Positions 8,596 to 18,318 are shown, counted from the first letter of the stretch. The stretch: DNA of 64,000 nucleotides from Myxococcales bacterium (GCA_016699535.1 CP064980.1:434001-498000); one strand, 5' to 3'. Notes: generated by a model from the letters alone, not told the origin. Numbers and translations: made by a program.

Positions 8596-9464
8596 CTACG
8601 GCTCTGATGTTGAGTAGTAACTTTGGCAAAGCTCATCAATTTTTGTTTTATTTGGGACGATTCCAAAATCGGCTAAAGGTGCCAGCACGTCTTCTTTTAT
8701 GGCATTGATGGCCGTGCGGGCGTAGTTGCTGGATTCCATCCAACCAAGTTCGTGCACATCGTGAAGAAAAAATCCTTCGCTTGTTCTTCCGTCTTTGACC
8801 TTGCTTCGCAGGCGACGCCACAAATGACTCATGTTTTTGAGTGTATCTTCAACAACCCTTGCAAGACGTTCTCGCTCTTTGCCGTCGAGTTGCTCGCTTG
8901 CCCATTCTAAATAGTGCCAGCCAATCACACCGTGCGGAGCTTCATCGCTCACAATTTGCTTTAGCACAGCGCGAGTGAGCGGATGCTCTGAGCTTTTCAT
9001 CGATCCGGCCAACATCGGGACGCTAAAAGTTTCGCCGACACAACAAATCCGAACGATAAGTTCGTTCGCGCGCATAAGGGGACTGGATTCACTATTTCGA
9101 GCCGGCGGGCTAAGTGCATCGAGATCCAAAACGTACGGAACGCCCCCTCCAAGCTCCATCGCGATGCGACTGGTCAGTTCAACGTGCAAACTCTCATCCA
9201 CCACAAAATCGCTTGCCATGCCAATAAGATCAATCGGTGCACGCACTTCAAGCAGCGCGCGCTGTAAATCGGCAAAGGCTATCGCTGTACAGTATTCGTT
9301 GTGTGCGGCCTCCGTCCAAGCCAAACGCGCACGCTCCACCAACAAGGGTGGATAGTTGCTCGGCTTGAGCGTTCCCCAGGAAAATCGTCAATGCCGGGTC
9401 GAATCTTTCGAAAATGCCGCTCGGTTGCGCCACCCAGCCACGAGAGTTCAAAAGGAACTTTCAT
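8596..9464 (-). pseudogene. Ferritin-like protein gene interrupted by a one-base deletion
   Basis: The intact part (9345 down to 8596) encodes a helical ferritin-like domain with paired carboxylate/His motifs: DFVVDESLHVEL, an ELIVRICCVGE helix and IVSDEAPHGVIGWHYLEW, the pattern of a di-metal four-helix bundle. The true beginning lies in another frame at the ATG at 9464 (MKVPFELSWLGGATERHF), and the frames join between 9378 and 9379 if one base is restored, giving DDFP-WGTLKPSNYPPLLVER. So the gene is either a recent pseudogene or carries a sequencing error. Function (oxidase, iron storage or DNA protection) cannot be told. A small lipoprotein gene lies 9 bases upstream and probably shares the transcript. 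Confidence 0.8.
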
Positions 9465-9473
9465 TGAGAACTC

Positions 9474-9728
9474 TTACTGCGTTCCGGCATCGTTATAGGT
9501 AGCAGCATCGTCGACTTGTGCGTCCTGATCTACTGATGCGTCATCGATGCTCGAATCAAGACCGGAATCATACAAAGGTACATTAGGATTGGACACTTGG
9601 TTGCAACCGTAACTCATCCCGCTCAAACTCATGGCCGTAATCACCAAAAGAGGCTTTGCTTTTCTATTTCTCTTTTTTTGATTTGAGCTGCGTTCTCTAT
9701 TGTGATTTTTGTTTTTGCGATTAGTCAT
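9474..9728 (-). CDS. Small Asp-rich lipoprotein
   Basis: An 84-residue protein. A strongly basic N-terminal stretch (about 25 residues, many Lys/Arg/Asn) precedes a short hydrophobic segment ending in MSYGC, a plausible lipobox. The rest is acidic, with repeated Asp-Ala/Asp-Ser units (DSGLDSSIDDASVDQDAQ). The ATG at 9728 has AAAAGGACTAC upstream, a clear ribosome site. The long basic n-region is unusual for a lipoprotein signal, and the start could be internal. It is co-oriented with the ferritin-like gene. No function is known. Confidence 0.6.
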   Translation of the reverse strand: MTNRKNKNHNRERSSNQKKRNRKAKPLLVITAMSLSGMSYGCNQVSNPNVPLYDSGLDSSIDDASVDQDAQVDDAATYNDAGTQ

Positions 9729-9890
9729 GTAGTCCTTTTAGTAGTGGGTCTACCAAAGCAAAGCAAATTTTATACCAAGACAAAAAGCTCAAGAGAATCA
9801 CGACCGCTCATTCCCAAAGTATGACAACGGTGTCGGAGTTTCTATAAAAAATTAGTAGGTGCCACAGAAATCATATTAATATCCTAGCCT

Positions 9891-11399
9891 ATGCGCATCC
9901 TCAGCAAGTTCACCACCCGATTAAGGAACCCTGCAATTGTTCTACTGCTTGTGTCATGTGCTTCGCAAAAGCCTCAAACATCAAAGTATGTTCTAAATGA
10001 CATCCACTCCAAACTAAATCCCACGGCACATCGACACATTTACTACCCGGCTACCGTAGAGCAGGTCCAAAAAATCGTCCGTCGTGCCAAACGAATGCGA
10101 CAAGCCATCAGTATCAGTGGTGGACAACACTCCATGGGTGGACAGCAGTTTGGCACAAACACGCTTCATCTAAGCACAACTCACTTCAATGATGTTTTGC
10201 AATTGAATAGCGACGAGGGTTGGGTGGAGGTCGAGTCGGGGATCCAGTGGCCGAAGCTTATTGACTGGCTAGTACAAAATCAGCGCGGCCAAGCCCACAC
10301 ATGGGGAATCCGACAGAAGCAGACCGGGGCCGATCGACTTAGCATCGGAGGGGCACTTTCTTCCAATATTCACGGTCGCGGCTTGCTCATGAAGCCCATC
10401 GTCGATGATGTTGAGTCTTTCACTTTAGTCGATGCCGAAGGGCGGATTCTCAATTGCAGCCGAAAAGAAAATACTGAACTGTTTAGGCTGGCAATTGGCG
10501 GTTATGGACTCTTTGGATTCATTGCAACAGTCAAACTGCGCCTCGCCCCTCGACAAAGGCTAGAGCGTAGGGTGGAGCTTGTTCAATTGAACGATTTTTA
10601 TGCCAAGGTAAATCAAGCCCTTCAAGATGGATCAAGCTTTGGGGATCTGCAGTTTTCAATTGATCCGGAAGATCCGGATTTCTTGCAACGAGGGGTGTTC
10701 TCGACCTATCGACCACTGCTATCGGACGAGAAAGCCGATGACGAGCACCGCGAGCTCGAAGCGAAACATTGGAGGCAGCTTTACTACTGGGCACATACCA
10801 ACAAAGCAAAGGCCTATGCCTATTACACCCAGTTCTACCTGCAAAGCACGGGTCAACGGTATTGGTCGGATCGGCATCAGTTAGGCATCTATTTGGATGA
10901 CTATCACCAGGACCTTGATCGTAAACTTGGATCAAAGGTTTCTGGTAGCGAGATGATTTCTGAAGTGTATGTGCAAAGAGAAAAGCTTGCCAACTTCATG
11001 AAAACATTGGCAAATGATTTTCGCCGTATGCATACAAACGTTATCTATGGAACAATTCGCCTCATCAAAGCGGATGATGAGAGTTTTTTGGCATGGGCGA
11101 AGAAAGACTATGCCTGCATCGTCATCAATTTGCATGTGGACCATGATGCAAAGGGCATTGAAAAAGCCAAGAAAGAATTTCGCACACTAATTGAAAGAGC
11201 GCTGGAAGGTGGCGGCAGCTTTTTTCTGACCTACCACCGCTGGGCAAGTAAAAGCCAAATCTTGCGCGCATATCCGCAGTTTGTAGAGTTTCTTCGTCTC
11301 AAGCAAAAATACGATCCGGAGGAGCGTTTTCAAAGCGATTGGTATCGGCACTATAAGCACATGTTCTTAGATGAACTGAAGGAAGCTGCTTCCTTGTGA
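9891..11399 (+). CDS. FAD-linked oxidoreductase, lipoprotein
   Basis: A 502-residue member of the vanillyl-alcohol oxidase/FAD_binding_4 family. The N-terminus carries a lipobox (IVLLLVSC), so it should be tethered in the envelope. The FAD-binding domain runs from about residue 45 to 220: YYPATVEQVQKIVRRAK, ISISGGQHSMGGQQ, LSIGGALSSNIHGRG and GGYGLFGFIATVKL. The C-terminal half is the substrate domain, ending with the conserved YDPEERFQSDWY. Relatives oxidise sugars, alditols or lactones; the substrate is not predictable. The next gene starts on its stop codon (GTGA overlap), suggesting a two-gene operon with the methyltransferase. Confidence 0.9.
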   Translation: MRILSKFTTRLRNPAIVLLLVSCASQKPQTSKYVLNDIHSKLNPTAHRHIYYPATVEQVQKIVRRAKRMRQAISISGGQHSMGGQQFGTNTLHLSTTHFNDVLQLNSDEGWVEVESGIQWPKLIDWLVQNQRGQAHTWGIRQKQTGADRLSIGGALSSNIHGRGLLMKPIVDDVESFTLVDAEGRILNCSRKENTELFRLAIGGYGLFGFIATVKLRLAPRQRLERRVELVQLNDFYAKVNQALQDGSSFGDLQFSIDPEDPDFLQRGVFSTYRPLLSDEKADDEHRELEAKHWRQLYYWAHTNKAKAYAYYTQFYLQSTGQRYWSDRHQLGIYLDDYHQDLDRKLGSKVSGSEMISEVYVQREKLANFMKTLANDFRRMHTNVIYGTIRLIKADDESFLAWAKKDYACIVINLHVDHDAKGIEKAKKEFRTLIERALEGGGSFFLTYHRWASKSQILRAYPQFVEFLRLKQKYDPEERFQSDWYRHYKHMFLDELKEAASL

Positions 11400-12031
11400 C
11401 TCGAAAGCTGATCTACGCAATCTTGGTTGTCGTTTTTATATTGGGCATACCTAGTTGGATTCAGCCGAAGATTATTCTATCCGCAAAACTTTGGATCTTA
11501 ATAGGCATCGCTATCGTTGGATCCCTTTTCCAACCTCGTTATGATGCCTTTGAACCCTCAAGAACCATTCATGACAGAGGGACAGCGCTTCAAATCATTT
11601 GGAGTATCTATGCAGTTCAGTTCCTAACCCTGCTTGAAGCAGCGCTTCGCTATCCAACAAGCATGAAATGGGGCGTCGTTTCGTGGATCTCGTTAGCCTT
11701 AATGCTCCTGGGTCTTTGCTTACGCAGCTGGTCATTCATCGTCTTGGGTAAGTACTTCACCTGGCATATTGATATTCAAACGGAGCAAACCATCGTCAAC
11801 CAAGGCCCCTACCGCCTAATTCGACATCCCAGCTACACAGGGGCTTTTTTAACCTACTTTTTTAGCACAACATTTTTTCACTGTTGGTTTACGGCAATTG
11901 GGGCATTAGCTGTTCTAGGACTCGCGTTCACTCGGCGCATTATCCATGAAGAGAAGATATTGCGAATCTCTATATCCGGTTATTCGGAATACGCAAAAAT
12001 CACCAAAGCGGTAATCCCGTTTTTGTTGTGA
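11396..12031 (+). CDS. Isoprenylcysteine carboxyl methyltransferase family membrane protein
   Basis: A 211-residue polytopic protein with about five membrane helices. Residues 115-150 hold the family core: GKYFTWHIDIQTEQTIVNQG, then GPYRLIRHPSYTG, the ICMT/PEMT S-adenosylmethionine and substrate motif; a late EEKIL fits the family's conserved Glu pair. Bacterial members methylate isoprenoid or lipid substrates that are mostly unknown. The GTG start at 11396 overlaps the stop of the FAD oxidoreductase by four bases, so translation is probably coupled and both may act on one membrane-associated substrate (inference). Confidence 0.87.
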   Translation: MTRKLIYAILVVVFILGIPSWIQPKIILSAKLWILIGIAIVGSLFQPRYDAFEPSRTIHDRGTALQIIWSIYAVQFLTLLEAALRYPTSMKWGVVSWISLALMLLGLCLRSWSFIVLGKYFTWHIDIQTEQTIVNQGPYRLIRHPSYTGAFLTYFFSTTFFHCWFTAIGALAVLGLAFTRRIIHEEKILRISISGYSEYAKITKAVIPFLL

Positions 12032-12058
12032 AACAAAATCAGCCAGGGCTAAAATAGT

Positions 12059-13732
12059 TCAAGGTTGTTTGTTTTTTTGAGACAATCGCTTTTGGTTTTT
12101 GTAGATGCTTATGATGGGGACGCCGTCGTATAGGAGCAGGTGATCGGGCTTGACGCTTTGGTTTAGGACCCAAGCTTGATACTCGACTTCGGCAAAATGT
12201 TGTTCATGGTGAATCAATAGGTAATCAGCACGGGTAAAATCCTGAGTCGCTCGGATGTTGGCAGGGACTTTTCCATCGCGGATGAGCATCTCCCATGCCC
12301 CGAAGGTTGTATCGCCTATCCAAACCGTGCCGCCATTTGGAAGTTTTTCTTTAAGATAACTAACAACACTACCGGTAGTAAATCCCCAGAACTGACGGTT
12401 CATGCCTTTGCTTGCTGCGCCCTGCACACCGCCAGCCAAGACTCCGTAATGCGAAAGAGCAAAGGGATGTGCATGTTTGGTTTCATAGGCACTTGGCGTA
12501 AGAAACAAACACAGCGCTAGTGCAGTCATGACACGCTGCATTAAGGCATTGCCCTTCAGATATGGCGCTAGAAGTTCCTTGCCCACGCCTAAGCAATGAC
12601 TCAACGTTTTGGCGAAAAACATTGCAAAGAAAGGATAGGCTGTGAGCCAATGCTTTGTTCCACCGAAGACAGGAGAGGAAGGCAAGGCGATGACGATAAG
12701 CGGCGCCCATTGCATACCCAACATGAGAAGCTCCGAGCGACAAAGCTCGCATTTATCAGCATCAGGCTTAAACCATGCGAATGCGGCTTTCAGGCTACCT
12801 AAAACAGACGGGACCAGAAAAGTAAGCGGCAAGGTGTACGCGGTTAATATGAATGGCAAGGCAATCGGAAAGGGTGGAGAGAAAAGTGTTTTTCCAAAAT
12901 AGGCGATATTGATGACGCCATGACTCTCGGCATGATGCGTATGAAAAAAGATGTATGAGCCAATACGATGCCAGGTATCGTGCCAAAGCCAAGGCCACAG
13001 TGCGATGGCAATCCACGGGGAAAGTAGCAACATCCCGCCGAGTGCCCACGGCAGACTGCTTTGATTGTCAAACTTGAACAGGCGCTCTTTGCCTCGTTGA
13101 GCGAGCCAATGGATTAAAAAGATGCCTGGTAAAACCCAACTATTGTGTTTGGTATCAAGACATAGACCAAAACTTAGGACCGTTAGCCAAATCCATTTTC
13201 TGTCGCTTAGCGAGCGCCAATAACAATAGGCCACCCAGGTCACCAAAAAGACAATGGGTGCATCAAAGGCATGCAAATGCGCATGGTAGAAAAACCGCGG
13301 AATAAGTGCCATACCGAGTGCAGAAAAAAGTCCCGCAGCCCGTCCATACAGAGAGGTGCTCCAAATAAACACCAACCACAATAGTAGACTTGAAAGAAGC
13401 ATGGTGGGGAAACGAAACGCAAGCGAGTCCGAAGGAAACAGGTGAAAATGCTTTTGAGTTAGCCAAGTTAGCGCTGCTAGGCTTTTCATAAGCGAGGGGT
13501 GTTCATGATTGTACGCCCAGTGATGATCGATAGTGCTTTGCTCGAAGGCTTGGTGTGGATTGGTCGCTAGTAATTCAAACCAGTTTCCGTAGCTTTCGGA
13601 TGCAAAAACATAAAAACTCTCGTCACGACACATAGCGAGATCGTCGGCAGTGTTCCACAGCAAACAGAGATAGAGGCTTGCTAACAATGCAGCCACTGCG
13701 TGATTCGTTTTCGAAGAAGACAGTTGAAGCAC
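12059..13732 (-). CDS. GT39/ArnT-like membrane glycosyltransferase
   Basis: A polytopic GT-C fold protein of about 557 residues. After the first helix comes DDLAMCRDESFYVFASESY, with the acidic pair (RDE) expected in the first periplasmic loop of PMT/ArnT-type enzymes, then some ten further helices and a soluble C-terminal tail. Such enzymes use polyprenyl-phosphate sugars to glycosylate lipids or proteins in the periplasm. The frame is open up to 13858, but the GTG at 13732, which shares one base with the stop of the upstream gene, is the better start because it begins just before the first helix. Its co-transcribed partner is the next entry. Confidence 0.83.
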   Translation of the reverse strand: MLQLSSSKTNHAVAALLASLYLCLLWNTADDLAMCRDESFYVFASESYGNWFELLATNPHQAFEQSTIDHHWAYNHEHPSLMKSLAALTWLTQKHFHLFPSDSLAFRFPTMLLSSLLLWLVFIWSTSLYGRAAGLFSALGMALIPRFFYHAHLHAFDAPIVFLVTWVAYCYWRSLSDRKWIWLTVLSFGLCLDTKHNSWVLPGIFLIHWLAQRGKERLFKFDNQSSLPWALGGMLLLSPWIAIALWPWLWHDTWHRIGSYIFFHTHHAESHGVINIAYFGKTLFSPPFPIALPFILTAYTLPLTFLVPSVLGSLKAAFAWFKPDADKCELCRSELLMLGMQWAPLIVIALPSSPVFGGTKHWLTAYPFFAMFFAKTLSHCLGVGKELLAPYLKGNALMQRVMTALALCLFLTPSAYETKHAHPFALSHYGVLAGGVQGAASKGMNRQFWGFTTGSVVSYLKEKLPNGGTVWIGDTTFGAWEMLIRDGKVPANIRATQDFTRADYLLIHHEQHFAEVEYQAWVLNQSVKPDHLLLYDGVPIISIYKNQKRLSQKNKQP

Positions 13733-14670
13733 TACTTTTCCTCCGAAAATCCGGTCCAACAAAAGGTTCTGAGATGTGGCTCTTTGGCCGATACCGAAAC
13801 CGTGACATCGGCAACGTTGCCTTTGAGGCGATGGGTATCGAGTAGGTAGCGTTTCCAACCCTCACCGTCGCGGTGAACAAAATCCGCCACCTTAACGCCA
13901 GCGATTTCGATGCTAAAGTCTAGCGGTGGTCCTGCATGGTCACGTTCATGCATGTAATAAAGTCCACCGTAAAAAACGAGTCTGTCGCTTAGCAGTACAC
14001 TTGGGAAGGTGCTACGTATCGGTGTCGGACCGTCGGGGTGCTGCCAGATGCAGGCTCGCGCTTTTAGTTCAAGGTCTTCTATAACCGTTTGTCCAACCCA
14101 AAGCCAATGCTTCGCTCGACTGCACTGAAAACGCCTTTCAGGTCGCAGGGGCCCCGTATTCAAACCACCACCCAGACTGCCACCTCGCTCATTCCATCGG
14201 CAAGGACGAGTCCCTAAACTGACTTCGGCTTCGGAGATATGGCTAAAAAAATCATAGCGTGGCGCGATTGAGCGAAGAGGCCATTTTTTTAACGTTAACG
14301 AAGCAAAGTGTTTTTCGTAGCTGGGTGAATGCTTTGGTTCTAACTCATGATGACTTCCCGCAACACTAAGCACCCAAAGATTATTGTAAGCTTTGAGCTC
14401 ACTGTAACCCGCATCGCTTAGGCTAAGAAGGTCTCCCAGTTTCCATCGCATCAACGGATCCGTCCACAAAGGAGTTGATACGATGAGGTCTCCGCGTCGA
14501 AATTGTTGATGCGCTACCGCAGCGGCTTTATCCCATTGCTCTTCGTTCACCTCACCACGGCCAAGCAAAAAAATCCTTGTCATCTCAAGGAAGGGAAGCA
14601 ACGCAATTGCAATACATGTAAAAATATTAAAATAGCGTCGCAAGATTTTTATTATTCGTTTACTCTGCAC
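13732..14670 (-). CDS. Membrane-anchored protein of unknown function, partner of the GT39-like gene
   Basis: A 312-residue protein with one N-terminal membrane helix (about residues 14-33) and a large outside domain with aromatic and Cys residues (RTFCWTGF near the end). Residues 45-75 read AVAHQQFRRGDLIVSTPLW, a pattern seen in uncharacterised proteins next to GT-C glycosyltransferases. I recognise no catalytic motif. The stop shares one base with the glycosyltransferase start, so the pair is likely translated together. It may help recognise the acceptor or bind its product. Confidence 0.65.
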   Translation of the reverse strand: MQSKRIIKILRRYFNIFTCIAIALLPFLEMTRIFLLGRGEVNEEQWDKAAAVAHQQFRRGDLIVSTPLWTDPLMRWKLGDLLSLSDAGYSELKAYNNLWVLSVAGSHHELEPKHSPSYEKHFASLTLKKWPLRSIAPRYDFFSHISEAEVSLGTRPCRWNERGGSLGGGLNTGPLRPERRFQCSRAKHWLWVGQTVIEDLELKARACIWQHPDGPTPIRSTFPSVLLSDRLVFYGGLYYMHERDHAGPPLDFSIEIAGVKVADFVHRDGEGWKRYLLDTHRLKGNVADVTVSVSAKEPHLRTFCWTGFSEEK

Positions 14671-14750
14671 GGGTGCCTGCTCAACAACAATCCCTGCCTT
14701 TTTACACGAAAACAGCGGAAACAGAGAAACTAATTTCCTATCCGAGCGTC

Positions 14751-15443
14751 ATGGAGCAGGTGATCGAAAAAAACCTCAACAAACTCTTCGATCAGCCCGT
14801 ATTTGTACACATTACAGACAACCGAAGATTGATGATTTCCTCGCAGCACCGCGGGGGGCATTTGCACGTGCGTCTGCACCATATGTTTCTTAATGCGGAT
14901 GCAATCGTACTGCGGGCGCTTGGTACTTATCTTAGACGACGTACCCGAAAATCAGCCAGTATCATCGATGATTTTATTGCGTCTCATCGTCACCTCATTC
15001 GACAAAATGAACGCAATTGCGAGCTCCGTAGTACTGGTGCTGTTTATGATCTTAGCGCGATTTTTGATGAGCTAAACAGCGAGTGTTTCGAGAAAAAAGC
15101 ATGTGCAGGTATTACTTGGGGGCAGTTTGCTCGCAGCAAGCCACGGTTGTGGCGCCAAGGTAGCATTCATTTGGGAAGCTATTGCGCAGAAGATAAGCTC
15201 ATTCGCATTCATCCAGTACTCGATCAAAACTGGGTGCCTCGCTTTTACCTTCGCTACGTGGTCTTTCACGAAATGCTGCACCACATGATGCCCGCCAAGC
15301 ATATAAATGGCAGGGCCATGCATCATTCACGTGATTTTCGCGAACGAGAGCGTGCCTTTACGGACTATAGCAAGGCACTGGCGTGGGAAGAGCGTCACAT
15401 CTCAGCGCTGTTGGCTCACAGTGTCCGGCGCCGAAGAGCATAG
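14751..15443 (+). CDS. SprT-like zinc metalloprotein
   Basis: About 230 residues from the ATG at 14751. The zinc motif is VVFHEMLHH (HExxH), followed after about 14 residues by a further His-rich stretch (AMHHSRDFRERERAF), as in SprT/M48-like minimal metalloproteases. Upstream, SIHLGSYCAEDKLIRIHPVLD resembles the beta strand before the active helix in SprT-like proteins. No signal peptide, so a cytosolic place is expected. The frame extends to a GTG at 14673, but that would leave 2 bases to the divergent gene and adds nothing conserved. Its 3' end overlaps the convergent metallopeptidase gene by 28 bases. Substrate unknown. Confidence 0.78.
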   Translation: MEQVIEKNLNKLFDQPVFVHITDNRRLMISSQHRGGHLHVRLHHMFLNADAIVLRALGTYLRRRTRKSASIIDDFIASHRHLIRQNERNCELRSTGAVYDLSAIFDELNSECFEKKACAGITWGQFARSKPRLWRQGSIHLGSYCAEDKLIRIHPVLDQNWVPRFYLRYVVFHEMLHHMMPAKHINGRAMHHSRDFRERERAFTDYSKALAWEERHISALLAHSVRRRRA

Positions 15444-16989
15444 AATCTGCGAAGAAAAATCAGGAACAACACAAAAAATAAAACAGCTTGTTCTGTCATG
15501 GCCATACTGCCTGCCTTAGTCCCTAAACTACATCCGCCTCCGCCAAACGTGTGCTCTGGAAAAGACTCATAGCTCAAACGAAACCATGCATTGCCATCAA
15601 GGCTATCTCTGTTCTCAACCGCTAGAAAAAGGGTTGTCCCATCGTGTAGTGCTGAGATTGCTTTTGAAGTCAACGTGACTTGCGTTTCAGCGATCGCGAT
15701 GTCCCATGACGATACGACGGTGTTTTCAGAAGCATCGACTTGCACTGCTTGTCCATCTCGAAGATGCAAGACAAAACGTCCAGAACCTTCAAGGACAGAA
15801 AATTGAAAAGTAATGGCCGATGTGTAGGCCGGAACCTCGATTTTGTAGTGGATAGGAGCTAAACCCGCATTGAGGGTTGTCGGTATAATCTCGCCGCTAA
15901 ACGCGACGGCCGATTGACCTGGTTGCAATACCTTAATTCGCTCACAATTGACTAAGCCACGTTCGGCAAATAACGATTCGGCGCTTGCACGCGCTTCGAT
16001 GCCAAGGGTTGTTGTTTTTGTGGATCTTCAAGACCATCAAACATCGTCGCAACAAACGATGAAAAACTCGGCGTCGCTGAAAGATTAATAGCGCTCTCAA
16101 AAACCCATTGGTCCATCGCAGCAACATCTGCTGATTCTGACCTCAAAGACCAAAGCGCAGAAGCAAGGATTCGTCCATCGCGATGCCTTTGTCCGCTCAA
16201 GTCCTCGGGACAGCTAAGTCTTTGTGATATGTCGCGCAACGCGCCTTTTTCCGGCACACTTCCGATTCCTGCGAAGTGCTCACCAATCTGTGGATCATTA
16301 CTGATCACCGCGGCAAAATAATCAGCAATCGCTTCACTCACCGCGCCAGCCTCATAGCTTGCACCCAACTCATCTTCACTATAACCAGGATTTTGATTGC
16401 GTTCGTCGACAATCGCATGCACGTATTCATGATATAGCAAATCACCATCGTAAGCAGTGCTACGAACCAGACCTTGCTGATCAACCGTTTTCGAAAGCAC
16501 CACGTAGCCACAGCTAAATGAGCTGCAATCGTTGTATTGATAAAAGGCTAAAGAAGACACCGCTTTTTCTTCGACATCTGGATTGATAAAAGCGTTCAGC
16601 ACTGGCGAGCCGCAATTGCAGCTCCATCGGCTTTGGTGTTGGTCATTAAAGTAATCAGCTGCACGTTGCAGATGAAAAAAAGCATTAACTTCGGCGAAAG
16701 CATCGCTTTCACTGGCTTCATCGGGTTCATAAAAAAAATCACCTTGGGCATCAGCAATGGCGTAGTGCACTGCGGTGCAGCTATCATTGGCCAGCACACA
16801 AGTACTGACTTCAATGCTGTTGCCACTAAGAATGAGCGCGTTTGTATCTAAACCATCGAGGGTAACTTCTGAAATCGCTGAGAATGCCTTGTCTGGATTT
16901 GGATCGTAAACCCAACCCTTGTTGTCTTGGCCTTGGGCTACCTGCAGAAAAGACAACAGGCTACACACGATAAAAGCAAAGCGAATCAT
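15416..16989 (-). pseudogene. Secreted HExxH metallopeptidase with MYXO-CTERM-like tail, frameshifted
   Basis: From the ATG at 16989 the product has a signal peptide (MIRFAFIVCSLLSFLQVAQG), several Cys pairs and the zinc motif YHEYVHAIVDE with a downstream SEAIADYFAA, as in thermolysin/fungalysin-like enzymes. The frame stops at 15952, but the alternative frame continues without a break as ARASAESLFAERGLVNCERI to the C-terminus at 15416, where GGGGCSLG, a membrane helix and RRFYALRRR form a myxosortase-type sorting tail. Restoring one A in the run at 16015-16019 (T on the plus strand) joins both parts (DPQKTTTLGIEARA). It is thus a probable full gene with a homopolymer error, or a recent pseudogene. 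A surface or secreted protease is expected. Confidence 0.82.
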
Positions 16990-17014
16990 ACTGTTTGTGG
17001 CAGCGAGCTTTCGC

Positions 17015-17311
17015 CTAATCCATAAGTTGGTTGATTGCCCAAACATCAATCGCACGCAAACTCCCAAACTGCATGCCAGCCCCGCCATCACCATGCCAGC
17101 GTACCACCGCTTCAAGAAGCGACTCGTTTTCCAGCGCCGGAAATTTTACGCGAATTTTTACTAATTGACCAATTGCCGGGACAGGTTCCATCAACACAAA
17201 CAAGCCACCAAGGCTCAAATTTAACGTTCTAGCGCCATATTCGTCACCGTCCACAAGCACCATGAGCGTGAGCTCTTTTTCGTATCTCTTATGTAGACGG
17301 CTGTTCTTCAC
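17015..17311 (-). CDS. PilZ domain protein
   Basis: A stand-alone PilZ domain of about 98 residues of the type common in myxobacteria. It starts with RLHKRYEKELTLMVLVDG, has the TLNLSLGGLFV strand (the D/N-x-S-x-x-G part of PilZ), and ends with AVVRWHGDGGAGMQF. The usual RxxxR c-di-GMP motif would be around RLHKRYEK, which is close but imperfect, so ligand binding is likely but not certain. The GTG at 17311 is preferred; the open frame begins at a TTG at 17344. A GGDEF cyclase is encoded at 52249-53148. Confidence 0.88.
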   Translation of the reverse strand: MKNSRLHKRYEKELTLMVLVDGDEYGARTLNLSLGGLFVLMEPVPAIGQLVKIRVKFPALENESLLEAVVRWHGDGGAGMQFGSLRAIDVWAINQLMD

Positions 17312-17389
17312 GGCGACTCTTAGTGTACCATGGCCGAAATGCAAAAATCCACCAAGCTAGCATGTTTCGGATAGACTAAAGCTGCCTTG

Positions 17390-18220
17390 ATGCCCGGACC
17401 GTCAAAAATAGGTGAAACACCACTTACCATCGCTTTTGTCGTCGTGGCCATTGCTTCGGCGATTAGCCTTATCGCGCTGCCACGTGAGACGGAGCCAAGT
17501 TACACCCCACTGCTTCGCCTGAAACAAAGCGACATCGACAAGACCCTTTCAGCCAGCGCAGAGCTTGCTCGCAAGACTCCCACGAGCAGCGAGAGCAAAG
17601 CATTGCAATCACTTTTCAAAGAACAAGGTCTCTCAGAGTCAGGACGTTTAACTCATCAAAATCTACGAGCGGTCGCTTCAAAGCGACGCAAGGTTTTTCG
17701 AAAGACCGTTGAAGCACTTATTGCAAAATCAGGAAACGACGCCTTAGCGGCGCTAAGAGCAAAGGCCTTGCAGCCTTTGGAACAGCTCATGGCAACAACT
17801 GAAAACTCCAAGCAACGTGATGCTTTGCTTGGATCTTTTCCCCTCATGTTGGAGCGCTATGGCCTGGTGCGCAACGCTAAAGTGATCGCTCCGTTTTTTG
17901 TCATCCGAACTTTGTACAAAGCACGCTGGAACTTTATTCACAGCTTGAAAGCCACAGACGGTTTCAACCGTGTTGAATCGCAAGCGTATCAAGGGTGGTT
18001 GGCCCTCCAAGCTCGGGATGCTCCGTTGGAATTGCGGCTTGGAGCAGCCGAAGCCTTCGATGCTTTGCATGGCCTCGATCGCGAAGAGGCACTAGGAGCG
18101 CTGCTTTTCAAGGCTGGACACTACGAGCGTGCAGCGCAACAATTCGAGCGAAGTTGGCAAGCGTCCCAGAGCATCCGCCTCCGAAATCACATGCTAGCAG
18201 CACGAGCGAAGAGCAATTAA
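17390..18220 (+). CDS. Membrane-anchored protein of unknown function
   Basis: About 276 residues. One N-terminal membrane helix (TIAFVVVAIASAISLIAL) is followed by an alpha-helical, Ala/Leu/Arg-rich outside or inside domain. The last 60 residues (ALGALLFKAGHYERAAQQFERSW) resemble a TPR unit. No catalytic motif is visible. The ATG at 17390 is preferred to the adjoining TTG at 17387. It sits alone between the PilZ gene (divergent) and add. A scaffold or envelope assembly role is only a guess. Confidence 0.6.
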   Translation: MPGPSKIGETPLTIAFVVVAIASAISLIALPRETEPSYTPLLRLKQSDIDKTLSASAELARKTPTSSESKALQSLFKEQGLSESGRLTHQNLRAVASKRRKVFRKTVEALIAKSGNDALAALRAKALQPLEQLMATTENSKQRDALLGSFPLMLERYGLVRNAKVIAPFFVIRTLYKARWNFIHSLKATDGFNRVESQAYQGWLALQARDAPLELRLGAAEAFDALHGLDREEALGALLFKAGHYERAAQQFERSWQASQSIRLRNHMLAARAKSN

Positions 18221-18318
18221 GCGAAGCCTTTCTGGCCGTAGACTGCTTGAATCATTGAACAAATTTTCTTTTTGCCCTCAGAATTGCCAGGAGCAGTTCC
18301 TATGGTTAAAATACATAG

